The notes beneath the pieces are model-generated. The model worked only from the letters and a program-made list of their open reading frames with translations, was not told where the DNA came from and did no database searches. The translations under genes and the position numbers were made by a program. DNA of 64,000 bases from Closterium sp. Naga37s-1 (lineage: Eukaryota; Streptophyta; Zygnematophyceae; Desmidiales; Closteriaceae), in contig CANJKZ010000093.1 of NCBI GenBank assembly GCA_947471745.1, forward strand, positions 2,713,501 through 2,777,500, read 5' to 3'. Below are positions 22,540-34,876 of the stretch, piece after piece (position 1 is the stretch's first letter; the number at the start of each line of letters is the position of its first letter).

Positions 22540-23948
22540 TTATGGTTACTTCGGATTGCTTCAATAAACATATATATAATGTTGGATCTACACTTTAGTA
22601 GTGTCGATTACATTTGTTGGGTTGGGAGAACTTGTGGCATACACTCTTGAGATTGGACCACCTCCCAAACCCTATAGGTTAGGGTTCTCTTTTGTTGCAA
22701 ACACTTCTTTGAAACTCTCTGGGTTCTGTTGTTCAGGATCCGTCACTTTGAGAGCGTACGACGAACTCATTACTCAACTAAACGCAAATCCGCTCGGTAG
22801 GATTGTGCGCCTTAGGCTTAGCTACCATCTCCAAGTTGAATCAGTCGTTAAGATGGTCTAGAGAGTGAGAACCAAGCAAAAACGTCCAGCAGCCGCATGA
22901 CTAGAATGATAGAGGAAGTACAAGCATGTAGAGCATAGAATATTGGAGTTGGGGACTCCAAGAGAACCATGAGAGGGAAGGGGTTCTCCAAGAGCTAGGG
23001 AAGGATGGTAGGAACCTTCCTAGCAGCAAGGATGCAACCCTCATCATGAGGTCCTTGAGGTGTCACATGCAAAATCCAATCTAGTTGGATTTTGCCTAGG
23101 TGTTGCAACATTTGCAACCCATGCTAGAAACTTCTAGCCACCCCAATCCAAAAGTCAAAGTTGCCTTCCCTAACCACTCAACCAAAGATCCCTTTATAGT
23201 CATGACCAAGTAATCACCCAAATTAGATATAACCCCAAAAGGTAATAAGAAATCCAAGTCTTGGAAATCTTGTAACTTGGGCGATCTTGGTCGGAATAAG
23301 GCGATCTTGGTATCGTTGGAAAGCTCTGGATTTCTCCTGCATGATCAAGCATTTAAACTTGGAGAAAAACACAGAGATGATAATATCCAACAGCCATGCA
23401 CAATGACATATGCTCATGCAAACAATGCACGCATGAATAGCACGAGCACTCGGCAGGACGTTAGGATGACATGTCCTCAGAATGACGTGCATCCAACAGG
23501 TTCTACCATGGTACATGCCCAAGTTGGCTCCTAGGATTCCTGGGCTGTAGAAGGAGTTTGAGACTACTATAGCTTCCGATAGTATCTAAGACCATTCTAA
23601 GAGTAGGAGCACTTGTTTGGTGCAAAGAGGTGCACTCGAGGGGTTCGACTTCTATGCCAGTTTGTTTTTTACTACCCTTGTCTTCAAGTTGGACCCAAGT
23701 AGAAGGGAGGGAAGAGGGGCGGGGGGGGGGGGGGGGGGGGGGAGGACAGGGTTCACGATTTTAGCCGCAAGATTTAAGGTATCGAAAAGGGGAAAAAAAA
23801 CAATAAGAGGCATGTCAATACGCATGCATGTTGGGAGGAGTGCAAAGGTAGGGAAAGTGAGTTAGGGCAAGGGATGTTCGTGCAAACAACGAACTGGTGG
23901 GGTTTAAAAGAAACTGGAGCAAAGGTTGGGACGTGAGGAAACTGTAAA
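22540..23948. other. Unassigned AT-richer DNA
   Basis: This stretch is lower in GC than its surroundings and has no convincing gene. An 86-codon plus-strand frame at about 22601-22861 has no domain or splice context. A G run at about 23718-23742 is followed by purine-rich DNA. The short palindrome AATCCAATCTAGTTGGATTT lies near 23074. It may be an unidentified repeat. Confidence 0.35.
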
Positions 23949-24042
23949 CTAGCATATCAACAAAATTTCTAAGTGATGCACATGGCCGCAAGGGGATGGA
24001 AGAGGAGCGGGGGGAGGTCTAGGAAAGAGATGGGGTAGGTAC

Positions 24043-24114
24043 AGGAATTCAAGTGCGGTGAGGCGATAGATGTTGGAAGGGAGACTTCCACAGAGAGCCA
24101 CAGCCGTGGGCAGG
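24043..24114 (-). pseudogene. LRR exon relic (inverted)
   Basis: On the minus strand this 72-nt block reads ALCGSLPSNIYRLTALEFL and is followed by the donor GTACCT and an intron start (24042 down to about 23950). That intron start closely matches the sequence after the relic exon at 62051-62122 (TACCCCATCTCTTTCCTAGA). It is homologous to exon 12560-12631 of LRR gene A. No companion exons are seen around it, so it is an isolated, inverted piece of an LRR gene. Confidence 0.65.
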
Positions 24115-24718
24115 GACAACCTTATCAGAAATTTCACGTATAATTATCTGGATTTCAGACTCGTTTTTTTTTTTTCATCTGAATCAGTAGTCCATGTGTT
24201 GAATGTCATCTGAATTAAAGGACAAGTAGTTTAAATTCGTCAGAAAAGATGGACACGCTATTACATTTCGTCTGAATTTGCACACAGCGTGTATTCTTTC
24301 CTCTGATACCAAAACCTTCAACCTCTGGGCATGTTGCTCACCGTGCCACCCAAACTCGCTGCACAACATTCTGCTAGATCTAATATATACTGCCTCTTGT
24401 CGGTGGCAACATGTGGCATCACATAATGCCAAATTCCCACCCGATGGCAGGAAATATGCCAACTTTTCTCTAGCATATTCATGCTAGCGCATGGCTGGCA
24501 GACAGCTGTGAGTGTGGCACATCCCACCCACCACCAGCACAGGGCACTTTGAGGCTCAGAGATGGTGCCCCCTCTTCATCGGGACCTTCCCTCCCTCCCT
24601 TCCGTTCCATCCCATCGTCTTGTTACGTACCTCCTGTGCTTCGTTCTTCATTCTAATCTTGGCAACGTCTCACCACCACCACACCACCACACCACCACAC
24701 CACTGGTGTGACACCACT
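24115..24718. other. Unassigned, upstream of hAT-like gene
   Basis: No gene or terminal inverted repeat was identified. Near 24660-24715 there is a short CACCACCACACC repeat shortly before the hAT-like start codon. The 5' end of the hAT element should lie in this interval or upstream but could not be placed. Confidence 0.35.
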
Positions 24719-26957
24719 ATGGCTTACGACTCTCGCGTAGACGCCCCTCCTACAACACCTCTAGACGCCTCACAACCTTTGGTTTCAGCCCTTCTTAGAA
24801 GTGGCCTTGACTTCCTAACCGGGGGATAAAAAAAACCGCCTCTCTCGGCTTCTCCTGTTGCGGTTGCGGTAGTGACAAGGCAGCGTCACCTGAGAAGCGC
24901 TATCCTTTTCCCAAAACGGACGCTGAATCTTGGGTCCCATCTTCTCCTGTGAGATCACCTCGCCTCACGTGCGTCCGTGAGGCATCCACCAGGAACCGTG
25001 GTGCTCGTCATGTCAATGGTGCTTCCCTAAGTCCGACCATAACTCGCTCACCTTTCCTCCCACGGTTTCTAGGCAAAACAAAGTACATTCAACCCAAGCT
25101 CTCTTTCTTCAAGCGCCCTTCCACTACTTCTCTTGCAGGAGAAACTAACCAGGGTGATGCATGGGAGAGTTGTGAAGATGAGAAGGGCGACCCAAGGATT
25201 CTCACCCAGGAGGAGCTGCAGTTTAAAGCGAAGGAAAAGTGGCAACGATACTTCTCCTGGCTCATCATGAGCGAGACCTTAGAGGGGCGTCCTTGCATGA
25301 GATGCAAGATATGCATGGTGTATGCAGATCCCGACACACAATACGGTGTTCGTGGCGAAGGCGGCGTTGACATCCAAAAACAAACTATGAGGAAACACCA
25401 AATCAGCATCAAACACACGGCTGCACTGGGACGAATAAAGCTGCGTGAAGGCAAAGCAAAGAAGCAAATGTCCATTGCTGAGTTCGGGGATAAGAACGCA
25501 GAAGCAAGGCACTTGATCAAGCTGATGTTGTTTGTCCGTTTCATAGGTAAGAATGACACCCCCATCGCCTTGTTCATGCCCCTGGTGTAGTTTATGGCAG
25601 AGCAGGGTATACCTAACATGTCATCAAAGGACCAAAAGAGGTATTGCAGCACGTAAGTGTTTGGTTATATACGCATGTGCGAATTATGCGTTTCTAATGT
25701 ATTGTATTTCTCTCGCAGGTACATATGTAAGCGACTGATCGAGACAATAGTCTTGTACTTGAAGGCAAGGCAGCTCTAGCACATCCACGCCAGCCCGTAC
25801 ATCGGCCTCCAATTGGACGAGAGCACTAACCAAAGGCGGCTAGCACATGATTGTGTGATTGTGTATGTCACGTTTCTGCGTGGTACCTTAGTGGTGACCG
25901 AGTTCTTCGCCATCCTTTATGTGAATAAGTGCGACATTGACATGTTGACAGTTTGCGGCACTAGCACTGATGGCGCCAGTGTGATGATTGGTGGTCAGAC
26001 CGGCCTGATGGCACGCTTATGCACGCGGGTACCGCACCTCGTCCCCTACCACTGTGTCACCCACAGGTACCTCTCGTGGCTCAAGGTTTAGCTGTTGTTG
26101 CTCAATTGTCTGAAAAAGGCCGCCGAACTTACCACGTGTGTGTTGTTTTTACAGGGAGGCTCTTGCGGCGAAGGACGCAGCCCTTGCCTTCTCCGGCTTC
26201 AACATCGTCGACAAGGTGGTGCGAACCTTCGCCGACATCTTGGGCTGCTCTCACATACAGCACGGGCACTTCATGAAGCTGCAAGAGGTAATAACAAGCA
26301 TGGAATTCGGAACATCCGCTGCTTTCGCGTGGGGACGCGATTGAGCGGTTTGCAGACGTTGTACCCGCCAGCATTGTCGCTGTACGACAACGACACGAAG
26401 TGCTACACCCTTATCATGAGCTTTAAGTTTCAGCCCTTCTTGTACTTCTTGGTTGACCTGCTAAAGGAGCTGAACTGCCTCAACCTCAAGTATCAAAGAC
26501 TGCAAGTATGCACTTATTAACCGATTCGTACTACTTGTCTGTTCTAGATGCTAGACTCTCTTCTTTCCTTTTCATCTATCTCTATTCTAATGGTGTTTGT
26601 GCTTCCACTGTATCCCTGCAAGTCGATGTGACGCAGGTGATGCCGATGGTTGACCACACAACCCTGGCATTGAGAAGCCTCTATGTGGAGTACGGCTCCA
26701 CCTTCGCTGACAACACTCCTTGCCTCGCCACCTTCCTGCACGCACACCAGAAGCCGCACGCTCGCTCGGTGACCGTCAAGGGTGTTGCCAGCGATGGCAC
26801 ACCAACGACGCACACATCCGAGCTCCATGAGAAGCTTATTGAGGGGCAGAACAGTGAAGGAGACTTACAGTCGTGCATCAAGATGGCATCCAAGTTTGGT
26901 GCACACATCGTCACATCCTTGTGCAAGGACCTCATGTCAAGGGTGGTGGGGACCTGA
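24719..26957 (+). pseudogene. hAT-like transposase gene 1 (decayed), spanning into tandem unit A
   Basis: Starts MAYDSRVDAPP with a GLDFL motif, then a frame change near 24830. A BED/TTF-like zinc finger follows (GRPCMRCKICMV ... MRKHQISIKH, about 25290-25420). The catalytic-type core reads YIGLQLDESTNQ (about 25800), GTSTDGASVMIGGQTGL (about 25955-26005) and LVPYHCVTHR (about 26040-26066). It continues with EALAAKDAALAFSGFN and, near 26640-26957, VMPMVDHTTLALRSLYVEYG. Two introns are clear: 25653-25718 (66 nt) and 26067-26154 (88 nt), both GT-AG and frame-preserving. In-frame TAG codons (near 25588 and in KARQL*HIHAS near 25778) occur in both tandem copies. This copy also lacks 48 nt near 25938 that unit B retains. 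Acts on DNA in the nucleus when intact. Probably dead. Confidence 0.75.
26500..26623 (+). other. Intron-like insert flanked by 8-bp direct repeat
   Basis: CTGCAAGT occurs at 26500-26507 and 26616-26623, bracketing a pyrimidine-rich stretch of about 108 bp. The transposase-like reading resumes right after it (KYQRLQ / VDVTQVMP). A GT-AG splice using the two repeats removes one base too many, so the intron is either decayed or uses other sites. The same structure occurs in tandem unit B (36044-36167). Confidence 0.4.
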
Positions 26958-27170
26958 GGTGATCGCCTCAAGGACCTCACATCATGCTCGAGGAGTTGTC
27001 TCTTCCGCCAGAAACGATACCCACCTTCGTGTGCAAAGAGGGAGCGCAGTTTTCCCATATGGCTGCAGTCGATGTGAGACCTGATAATGAAACAATCCCA
27101 CCACCCTGATACCTTTCCCGGTATTTTGCTCAGGAATTGTCAAGCCGTAACCATTTCAATCAGTTGCTCT

Positions 27171-28006
27171 CTATCTGGATTGGCAAATACTTCTCAAGAG
27201 CATGGTCTCAAGGAGCGCAATCAAGCGCTCCTTCTCAAGATCCTTCGCCTTCGGGTTGTCGTTGATGCGGCGGTTTGCCTTGAGCGTTGCCGCGGCTGTC
27301 TTCTGACTGCGCAGAGCTCGGTGGTGCTTCCTTGTGCGCTGGTGCTTCCGCATAGCCCGGATCTGCACATCGGTCGCCCCTTCTCCTTTCGCGCTGAAGT
27401 TTGTGCCCACACCACCGTGCTCAATGCAGACCGTGCATTTCATTGACGGGAAACCTGCTTTTGTCTGACACAAAACAAGCCACAGGTAGTCGTCAGACCA
27501 TTGTTTCTTGTACATAAGTAACTCTTCCTGGTATTTCTCCTCGGCAATGTTGGGCACTTCTGTTTCATAAGTAACATCAACCGCTTTCGTTTTGAGTTTA
27601 CGCTGTTGAGCCTTCATGGATGAGTTCCCCATACCAGACGTGGGCGTCGCTTGACTGGCACCCCACTGGATCTTCGTATGGTGGTACTTCACCTTGATAC
27701 CGCTTTTGAGACGTGGGCCGACGCGATTAAATTTGGCAGCGACAGGAGGACGATTCCGTGTAAGTTCGGAAGCGAACGGCGGATCGATGGGTGTCGGCGC
27801 GGTAGCGGCGACATGCTCGAACACTAGCCCTGCGTCCATATCGTAGGTGCCTCGGGGCCCGAGGAAGGGAGAACAACTGTCGGAATTGTAGGTGATACTA
27901 ACGAGGGAGCAGCCGAAGGTCGTCGTAAGAAATCAAGGCCAGTAACGACCAGCTTGCTAGCAGCGTTGGATTCAGGGCCATCACCTGCGTGCGATGGGTC
28001 CGCCAT
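27171..28006 (-). pseudogene. hAT-like transposase gene 2, N-terminal part (unit A)
   Basis: The minus strand starts MADPSHAGDGPESNAASK with the same GLDFL motif as hAT-like gene 1. After a frame change near 27835 it continues as MDAGLVFEHVAATAPTPIDP, then ends in a BED-like zinc finger (SMKCTVCIEHGG ... MRKHQRTRKHH, about 27440-27320) and a basic helix. The transposase core is absent, and the frame stops at 27171. It converges on hAT-like gene 1, about 210 bp away. The protein is clearly different from gene 1 while sharing architecture, so these are two families or diverged subfamilies. Confidence 0.68.
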
Positions 28007-28161
28007 GGCCGCTCAGCTCTGCCGAGCGTGCCGAGCTTGAGAGGGATGGTACGGCTGCGTGCCAAGAACGCTTGAGCTCGTACGTCACTTCCCGCCATGA
28101 AGAGGCATCTTGGTCCACCTCCACCATCTTTCCTGACAAGATGACAAGAGCCCCACCCCAC

Positions 28162-31100
28162 TGCGAAGATAACTAGTACAACGGGAGCTAGACTACGGGC
28201 TAGGCACGAAGCTTGTGTGATCTCTGCATTCGTTCCTTAGTCGTTCTCTAGCACTTGTGCATTCACAGGGCAAAACCGCAAGAGTTTCACTAGCAAAAGT
28301 TGAGAATAATGATACAATGAAGTTGGCAAGACAGGACTACATCAGAGCTAGCATGCAAGCAGGTCGACTGCCAGCGCAGCGCGGTCGACTGCGTTCTAGC
28401 ACGACTTGGTTGACCGCGCTCCCAGCAGCGCAGAGTCGCGTCTTGCCAACGTTGTAGGTCGACGTCAAGCCAACATCGCAAGTCGACGGCGTGCCAATGT
28501 CGCACCCGCAGGACAGCAGCGCACCCGCTTCGCAGGTGCTCGTAGATGATTGGTGTGTCGTGCCTCGTCACCTGCACAGCGCACACACCAAATTGTCCTT
28601 GTGCTGACGGCTGCTGTTGATCAGCCACGTGGACCTCAGGATACCACCACCGAGGTCGGTCTCGCCAATTCCACCTAGGCGACCGTCGCACTCCTCCGTA
28701 GAACCTTGTCACCCAGGAATCCTGGTCGACCGGGCAACGACGTCGACCAGCTGCTCCTTCACGTGCCCATCGACCACCCAAGTCGACGACCACCTCCAGT
28801 CGACCTCACCAGGTCGACCACACCCTTGGTCGACCAGCTCCAGGTCGACGACACTTCTGGTCGACCAACTCGAGGTCGACCAGCACACCTGTCAGCCGAC
28901 CGCACCCATTCGGCTTCCCCGAGTCGGCGTCATCAAGTCGACGCCTCCGATGTCGACCTCGCCAGGTCGACCACCCAAAGTTGGCGCCCTCCCAAAGTCG
29001 GCGCCCTTGCAGTGGCCCCCGTGTAGGTCGACCAGACCCGTCGACTAGCCCGTCCACTGCTACAGGTTGGCTGCACTCCTCACACCTGACCACAAAGTCA
29101 GCTCCGCCCAGGCGAGGACGGGGCCTTCCACAACTCCCATTGATACTCCCCTGCCGCGTTCACACTTGGGCCCCAGCCCACACGGTAGCACTACTCGGAG
29201 AATAGCTTGTCGGCGTGCACCCAACACACAGCACGCGGGTCACCGCACCAGCCATGCAAGAGGGCATGGCACCTACTGCTGCACGTCGTCGTCGCCGTCG
29301 CCCACGTCGGCAAGTCGCACTTGGCCGATTGCGACGAAGCACCGGTTCAAGGCCGGATAGTGCAGCGCCTTCGTCAGGAAGTCGGTTGGCTGCTCAGCGG
29401 TGGGGTTGTACTTCAGCGAAAACTTCCCGCGCTTCACCATGTGCTGCAGCTACGCCTGTCGCCGCTCCATGTGTTTGAGGATGCCCGTCAACCCCATGCC
29501 CTCGGCGACCGTGATGGCCGACTTGTTGTCCACCTAAGGACGATCGGATTCCCGGCATCCAGCTGCCGGAACTCTGCAAGGAGGAAGCAAAGGTGGCGTC
29601 CCTCCTTGCTGGCTTCGGTGGCCGCCACGTACCCCTACTCGGTCAAGGACAGCGTTGCGCACTTGATGCGCTGGCTTGACCAGGAGACCGTGGCCCCTCC
29701 GTAGACGAACACGTAACCTCCCGTGCTCGTCCGCTTCTGCTTGTCGCCGGCGTCGCCGGCGTCCACGTTGTCGGCCAGCTCCAGCGACTCTGGTCCACCG
29801 CCGAACTCCAGGGCCGTGTCACGTGTGTTGGCGAGGTAGGCGAGGCAGCGGTCGACCTCGCGCCAATGCTGGTCGCTCCCCACCATGAGGTCGCTCCCCA
29901 ACTTGCTGCAGGCGAAGGCGATGTCCGGCCTCGTCGTCGTCGTCGCGAACTGCAGCGAGCTGACCTCGTGCCGGTACTCCTCCTCCTCGCGCTCCTGTGC
30001 CTCCTCGTCGTCGAATGTTAGCTCAGAGTAGGCGTCGACCGAGACCGGCGCCTTCGGGGTGCGCCAGGTCTGCTTCTCGTTAAGGAACCGCCTACGCAGC
30101 TTGTCGATGTAGCCCTGCTGATGCAGCCATAGCTTCCCCGCCAACCTGTCGTGCACGATCTCCAGCCCGAGGTACTTCTGCACCGGCGAGATCTCGCGCA
30201 ACTCGAAGGCGGCCTCCACCAGTTCCTTCAGCTCCTTCAGCATCTCGGTGCTGCTGCTGGCGGCGAGCAGGTCGTCGACGTAGACCAGCAGCCAGCAGCA
30301 CGCCGTCGAGAGCCCTGTACCACAGCAGCGGCGAGTGCTTTAGCCCGTAGAGGCTCTTCAGCAGTTTGCACACCCGGCCGGTTCCGTCGTTGAAGTAGTC
30401 CGGCTGGTACATGTCAGAATTATATATAACTGCATGTAGTTCTAGCTGTAGTGTAGTCATACATTTGTTCTTGCTTGGTGGTGCACCCTTCCTGAACTAT
30501 AACTTGTACTTGTTTCTCATATTGCATCATTCCTATTCTCAACTTCTCCTTGCCACAACCCTCTCGACTCCCCTTGGCCTAGGCTACTAAGCCTAGGCCC
30601 TACCTAAACCTAGCTCCTACTACCCTCACTATCTTGACAGTACATGTACAGCATCCGGTCGAGCTTGTTCTGCAAGAAGGCGTTCTTCATGTCGAGCTGC
30701 AACAAGTTGAGGTTCAGGACGGCGACGATGCTGAGGAAGATCCTCAGCGTGACGTAGGTGTTCACCAGCGCGTACGTCTCGTCGCAGTCAGCGCCACACA
30801 CCTGCATGAAGCCCTTTACGAATAGCCTTGCCTTTTCGCGCTCGACGGTGTTATCGATGTGCTACTTCGTCGTCAACACCCACCGGTTCTTCATGACGTT
30901 TACCCCCGGCGGGCGTTCGACCAGCTCCCACGTCCCCATGCCAATGAGGCTGCGGATCTCCTCGGCCATGGCGGCCTTCACCGCCTTGCCCTTCCAGCTC
31001 GCCAATGCCTCCTTCACCGTCATCGTTGAGATGTCCCAACGATGCTCGAGGTCGGCGTGCATGTCGGGGTCGAGCTCCGACAGTTCTTCATCGTCCCCAG

Positions 31101-34100
31101 CGTTGTCATACAGCAGGTCGTCGTCGACCCCGTTGTACGCTGTGGTGAAGGCAGCGGGTACGTAGAAGTCGGGCGGCCTCCGAATTCGGCCTGACTCCCG
31201 TGGTCCCGTCTGGACCTCCACCACGTCACTATCGGTGGACTCCTCGGCATCCCCTCCGTTGTCACCGCCATCGCTGCCCTCAGTGTCCTGCTGCATCGTA
31301 GTCGGCATTCCAGCCGACTTCTCCAATGCGGTCGGCTCCCCTGCTGACTGCCCAATCGCCGACTGCCCCTTGGTCGGCTTCGCTGCTGCCCGCTCCCCTG
31401 TCTTCTCCAACTTTGGTTGCACCTCCACAGCCTGCTCCTCCCTTGTCGGTGACGACTTCATACCCACGCCGACCTCCACCACGTCACGTCTCCCACCGGC
31501 AATGCACTCGGTTGGCGTCATAGGCGACGTCACACTGCTCCCCTCATCTCCGAAGGCCGACACCGGAGTCAGCCCACGCAGGTCGGCCACAAGGGGAGGG
31601 GCAGGGGAGGAAGAGGGGACGTTCTCGACGTCCTCAGCAGCAGGCTCCCCGACCTCGGCGAGCAGAGGGAGCGTCGCCGGTGTCCGTCGGCGGGTTGGCC
31701 TGCGTCCGCCCCGACGCTAGCCCGTGCTCCGACTTCCACACTTCAAACAACATGGTCTCATAGAATACCACGTCTGGCGTGGTGAGCACCCGGTTGTCAG
31801 CGATGTCGAGGATTTCCCAGCCCTTGCTCTCCTCCGACACACCGAGATGAAGGCCCCACCTGGCCTTCGGCTTCAGCTTCCCACCTCGCTGCTGCGCGGG
31901 GACCAGGAACTGCGCCCAACAGCCCCACACGCGTGCAAGCGACAAGTCGGGCTTCTTCTCGGTGAGCACCTGGAACGGCGTCGTCCCCGGCGGTAGCGCC
32001 GACCTCTCCAGGCAGTTGCGGATCCAGATGGCCTGCCGAAAAGCGAGATGCCACCAGTGGTGCTGCACGCCCATGTGCAGCAGCATCGTCCGCACCAAAT
32101 CCACCATCGTCCGCATCTCCCGCTCCGCCATGCCGTTCTGCTGTAGGGTGTAGGGGCAGGTCAGGTTGTGGACGATCCCCTTGCCATCCACGAAGGCGGT
32201 GAACTCCTTCCCAAGGACCTCCCCTCCTCGGTCAGAACGCAGCATCAGCACCGACTTCTTCGTCTGCCACTCAGCCATGGCCAGCCACTGTACGAACACC
32301 TGCAGCACGTGCGACTTCTTGGCGACCGGCCTCTCCCACACGTAGCGGGTCTTGTAGTCCTTCAGCAGCAAGAACTACAAGCTGCCGTCCTTGGCAGCCA
32401 CGTGGAACGACAGGTCGATGTGTACAACAGCCAGCACGTCATCGGCGTCGGAGCCCTGGTCGGGGAAGGTGTGCCACGTTCCCGCCAACGCACGAAACAC
32501 ACGGTGAGTCGGCGCCAGACACCGACTTGAGGTACAGCCCAGTGGCGACCTCGTGCTTCGCCAAGCTCCAGATGGTGTCCATGCCGACGTGCGCAAGCCT
32601 CGAATTCAGCCGGTCCCGCGTCGACTTCGTCGCTGAGACTATCGCCCACAGGGCCACTACCTCCGTCGTGGGCGACGTCGACTTCGTCGAGCAAGGACGC
32701 AAGTCGGTGTAGAGGAGCCGGCCGGTGCAGGACGCTCGGCCGAGGACGTACCTTGTCGCCGTGATGAGCAACATCCCGTTGCCGTCCTTCTTCAGCTTCA
32801 CAACGTTCTCCTTCAGCTGGCTAGGAGACAGCAGATTCACGTGCACGCCCGGCACGTAGAGCACATCGGGAATCAAAATCTGCTTCCCGGCCTCCCCTTG
32901 CAGAGCGACAGTGATGCGACCCGGACGTCCTGCAGCGCCCCATTGAAGTCGCGCACGTGCTTGACGCCGCCGCTCGGCTGCAGGTCGACGAAGACCTCCC
33001 TCGTCCCCATCAGGTGGTGGGAGCAGCTGCTGTCGAGCAGGACCACCGACAGGTTTGCCTGCACAGCTCCCGCCATCGCCTGCAAGTCCTCGCCAGCCTC
33101 TGGCGCCAACGAGACGGTCGGCTCCATGACGCCGACCAGCGAGCACGACGCCTCCTTGTCGTCGCACCCTTTGGCGCTAGCAGAGGAGTCGGCGTCTCTT
33201 GCCGAGATCGACGACTTGGGCGACTGCTTCTCCTTGCGCATCTGGTTTTCGCCGCGTTGAGGACGACGGCTGCCCCACCTCCCACCTCCTCCCTTGGCGT
33301 CATCGTCGTCGGAGTCACTGCGGTTGGGCCACTCGAAGGAGAGGTGGTCGGGGTCGCCGCACAGCCAACACTCCCAACGTCGACTTCCTCCTACATGACC
33401 GCCCTCCTTCGTCGACTTCTTCTTGTCGGCGTCCTTGGTCGGCCTACCGCCACTGCTTCCACTGCCGCTAGACTGCCCACGTTTCCCCGGTCAACCACTT
33501 TTCTTTGCCGGGGCGACGTAGTTCACCTGCGGCAGGAGGTCCGAGGGCCGCTCAGCTTCCCGCATCGCCTCATCCTGCAGGATGTACGAGGTAAGAGAGT
33601 CCTCGTTGAGTATCGCCCCAGTGCTCGGCGCCACCGATAGCCGCTTCAGCATGTTGTAACTGCCCGTGAGCCCTTTGATGACGTGCGTGACTATGACGCT
33701 GTCGAGTAGTGCACGCCGGCCATCCTCATTGTGGCGAGAAGTCGCCGAGCCCGGTTGCAGTAGTCCGTCGCCGTCTCCTGTTCGCCCATCCGCACGTGCG
33801 ATAGCTGCTCCTCGAGGTGGCCAATGTACAGGTCGTCGGTGACCTGGTATGTCGACTCGACCCTCCCGGCGGCCGGCGTCAAGGTAGTCCCTGCACGGCT
33901 TTAAGGCGATCTGCACGCCCGGCGAGCAGCACCGCGAGATGACCGTGAAGGTCAGCAGCTGCACAACGCAAAACTCCACACGCAGGTCGGGGTAGTTATC
34001 CGACGGCGTTGCCACAGTGCCACGAGCGAAGCCGACCAGCCCGGCCATCTCCAGCTGGGGCTCGATGGCTTCCTTCCAGGTGAGAATGTTTGGTCGACCG

Positions 34101-34876
34101 ACCAGCAGGGGGGTGACTAAGATCGTGTCCGGCGTAAACTTGAAGTAGCCGTAGCTCGGCGCGATTCCTCCCGCGGTCACAAGGGTCGCCGACATCGGCA
34201 TCAAACCACTCCGTCGACCTCCGACGTCGCCTTGCGAGGAGCCTGCAGCCGCCGACGACCGCATCCCTCGCGCCTAAACGCCGCCGTCTGCATCGGCGTG
34301 TATCACATCTCGCTCCCTCGACGTGCCTCCCGCACAGCTGCCGACTTGGTCACTAGTGTTGGCACCCACGTCGACGCCGCCTTCGTCGTTCACCGGTCGA
34401 GGAAAAGCAGGTCAAGAAGGGTGATCCGTCGCCCACACGGTGCGGAGGCCATCCTCAACGACCGCCCTGGGGATTGCTCCGTACTCCTGGGCCTCATGGC
34501 GTCCCCTTGCATCCTCCAGCTGTGCTTCTAAGGTGTCTACCACCCCCGCGTCACCTACGGCGCCTACCATAGTGACTACCGCACAGATGCCGGCCTACGA
34601 ACACGAATTAGGTAAGTGACAACTACGTCGACGTGACTGAAAGGTAAGTCGTGTGCCGTCCACGCTCTCCGCACCATGCGAAGATAAGTAATACAACGGG
34701 AGCTAGACTACGGGCTGGGCACGGAGCTTGTGTGATCTCTGCGTTCGTTCCTTAGTTGTTCTCTAGCACTTGTGCATTCACAGGGAAAAACCGCAAGAGT
34801 TTCACTAGCAAAAGTTGAGAACAATGATACAATGAAGTTGGCAAGACAAGATTACATCATAGCTCGCATGCAAGCA
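28162..34876 (-). mobile_element. Ty1/copia 'copia B', copy 2 (5' LTR cut by tandem junction)
   Basis: The 3' LTR is 28162-29145, preceded on the left by CCCAC (28157-28161), the same target copy as in unit B. Minus-strand parts run leftwards from the 5' LTR remnant (34677-34876): primer site TGGTGCGGAGAGCG, gag with Zn knuckle (about 34260-33200), protease, GAG-pre-integrase and integrase (about 32900-31750; SDRGGE near 32235), RT (about 31050-29900, interrupted by a solo LTR at 30412-30639), and RNase H (about 29900-29300). The order INT before RT marks Ty1/copia. It is nested in the flank of hAT-like gene 2. It is broken, with many breaks. Confidence 0.88.
30412..30639. repeat. Solo LTR nested in copia B RT region (unit A)
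   Basis: The 228-bp insert starts TGTCAGAATT and ends ATCTTGACA, with GTACA directly repeated on both sides (30407-30411 and 30640-30644). TG...CA ends with a 5-bp duplication and no coding content indicate a solo LTR. It is unlike the other LTRs in this window. The identical insertion in unit B shows that it predates the tandem duplication. Confidence 0.82.

Larger units (their letters stand above)
25384..34876. repeat. Tandem duplication, unit A (~9.5 kb)
   Basis: This unit runs from inside hAT-like gene 1 to 200 bp into the copia B 5' LTR. It is repeated head to tail as 34877-44420 with a constant offset of 9,544 bp over most of its length. Sampled stretches differ at about 1% of positions. 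Sequence left of 25384 exists only here, and sequence right of 44420 exists only after unit B, as expected of a genuine tandem duplication. Unit A lacks about 50 bp of hAT sequence present in B. Confidence 0.92.

Noticed and set aside
22579-23495. Possible solo LTR (TGTTGGAT ... ATCCAACA)
   Set aside because: The terminal motifs are present, but the flanking 5-bp sequences do not match for either candidate right end, and there is no second copy in the window.
25547-25590. 44-nt intron in hAT-like gene 1 (GTAAGA...GTGTAG)
   Set aside because: Removing it breaks the frame. Reading straight through keeps the protein-like frame with a single TAG, so a premature stop is the better explanation.
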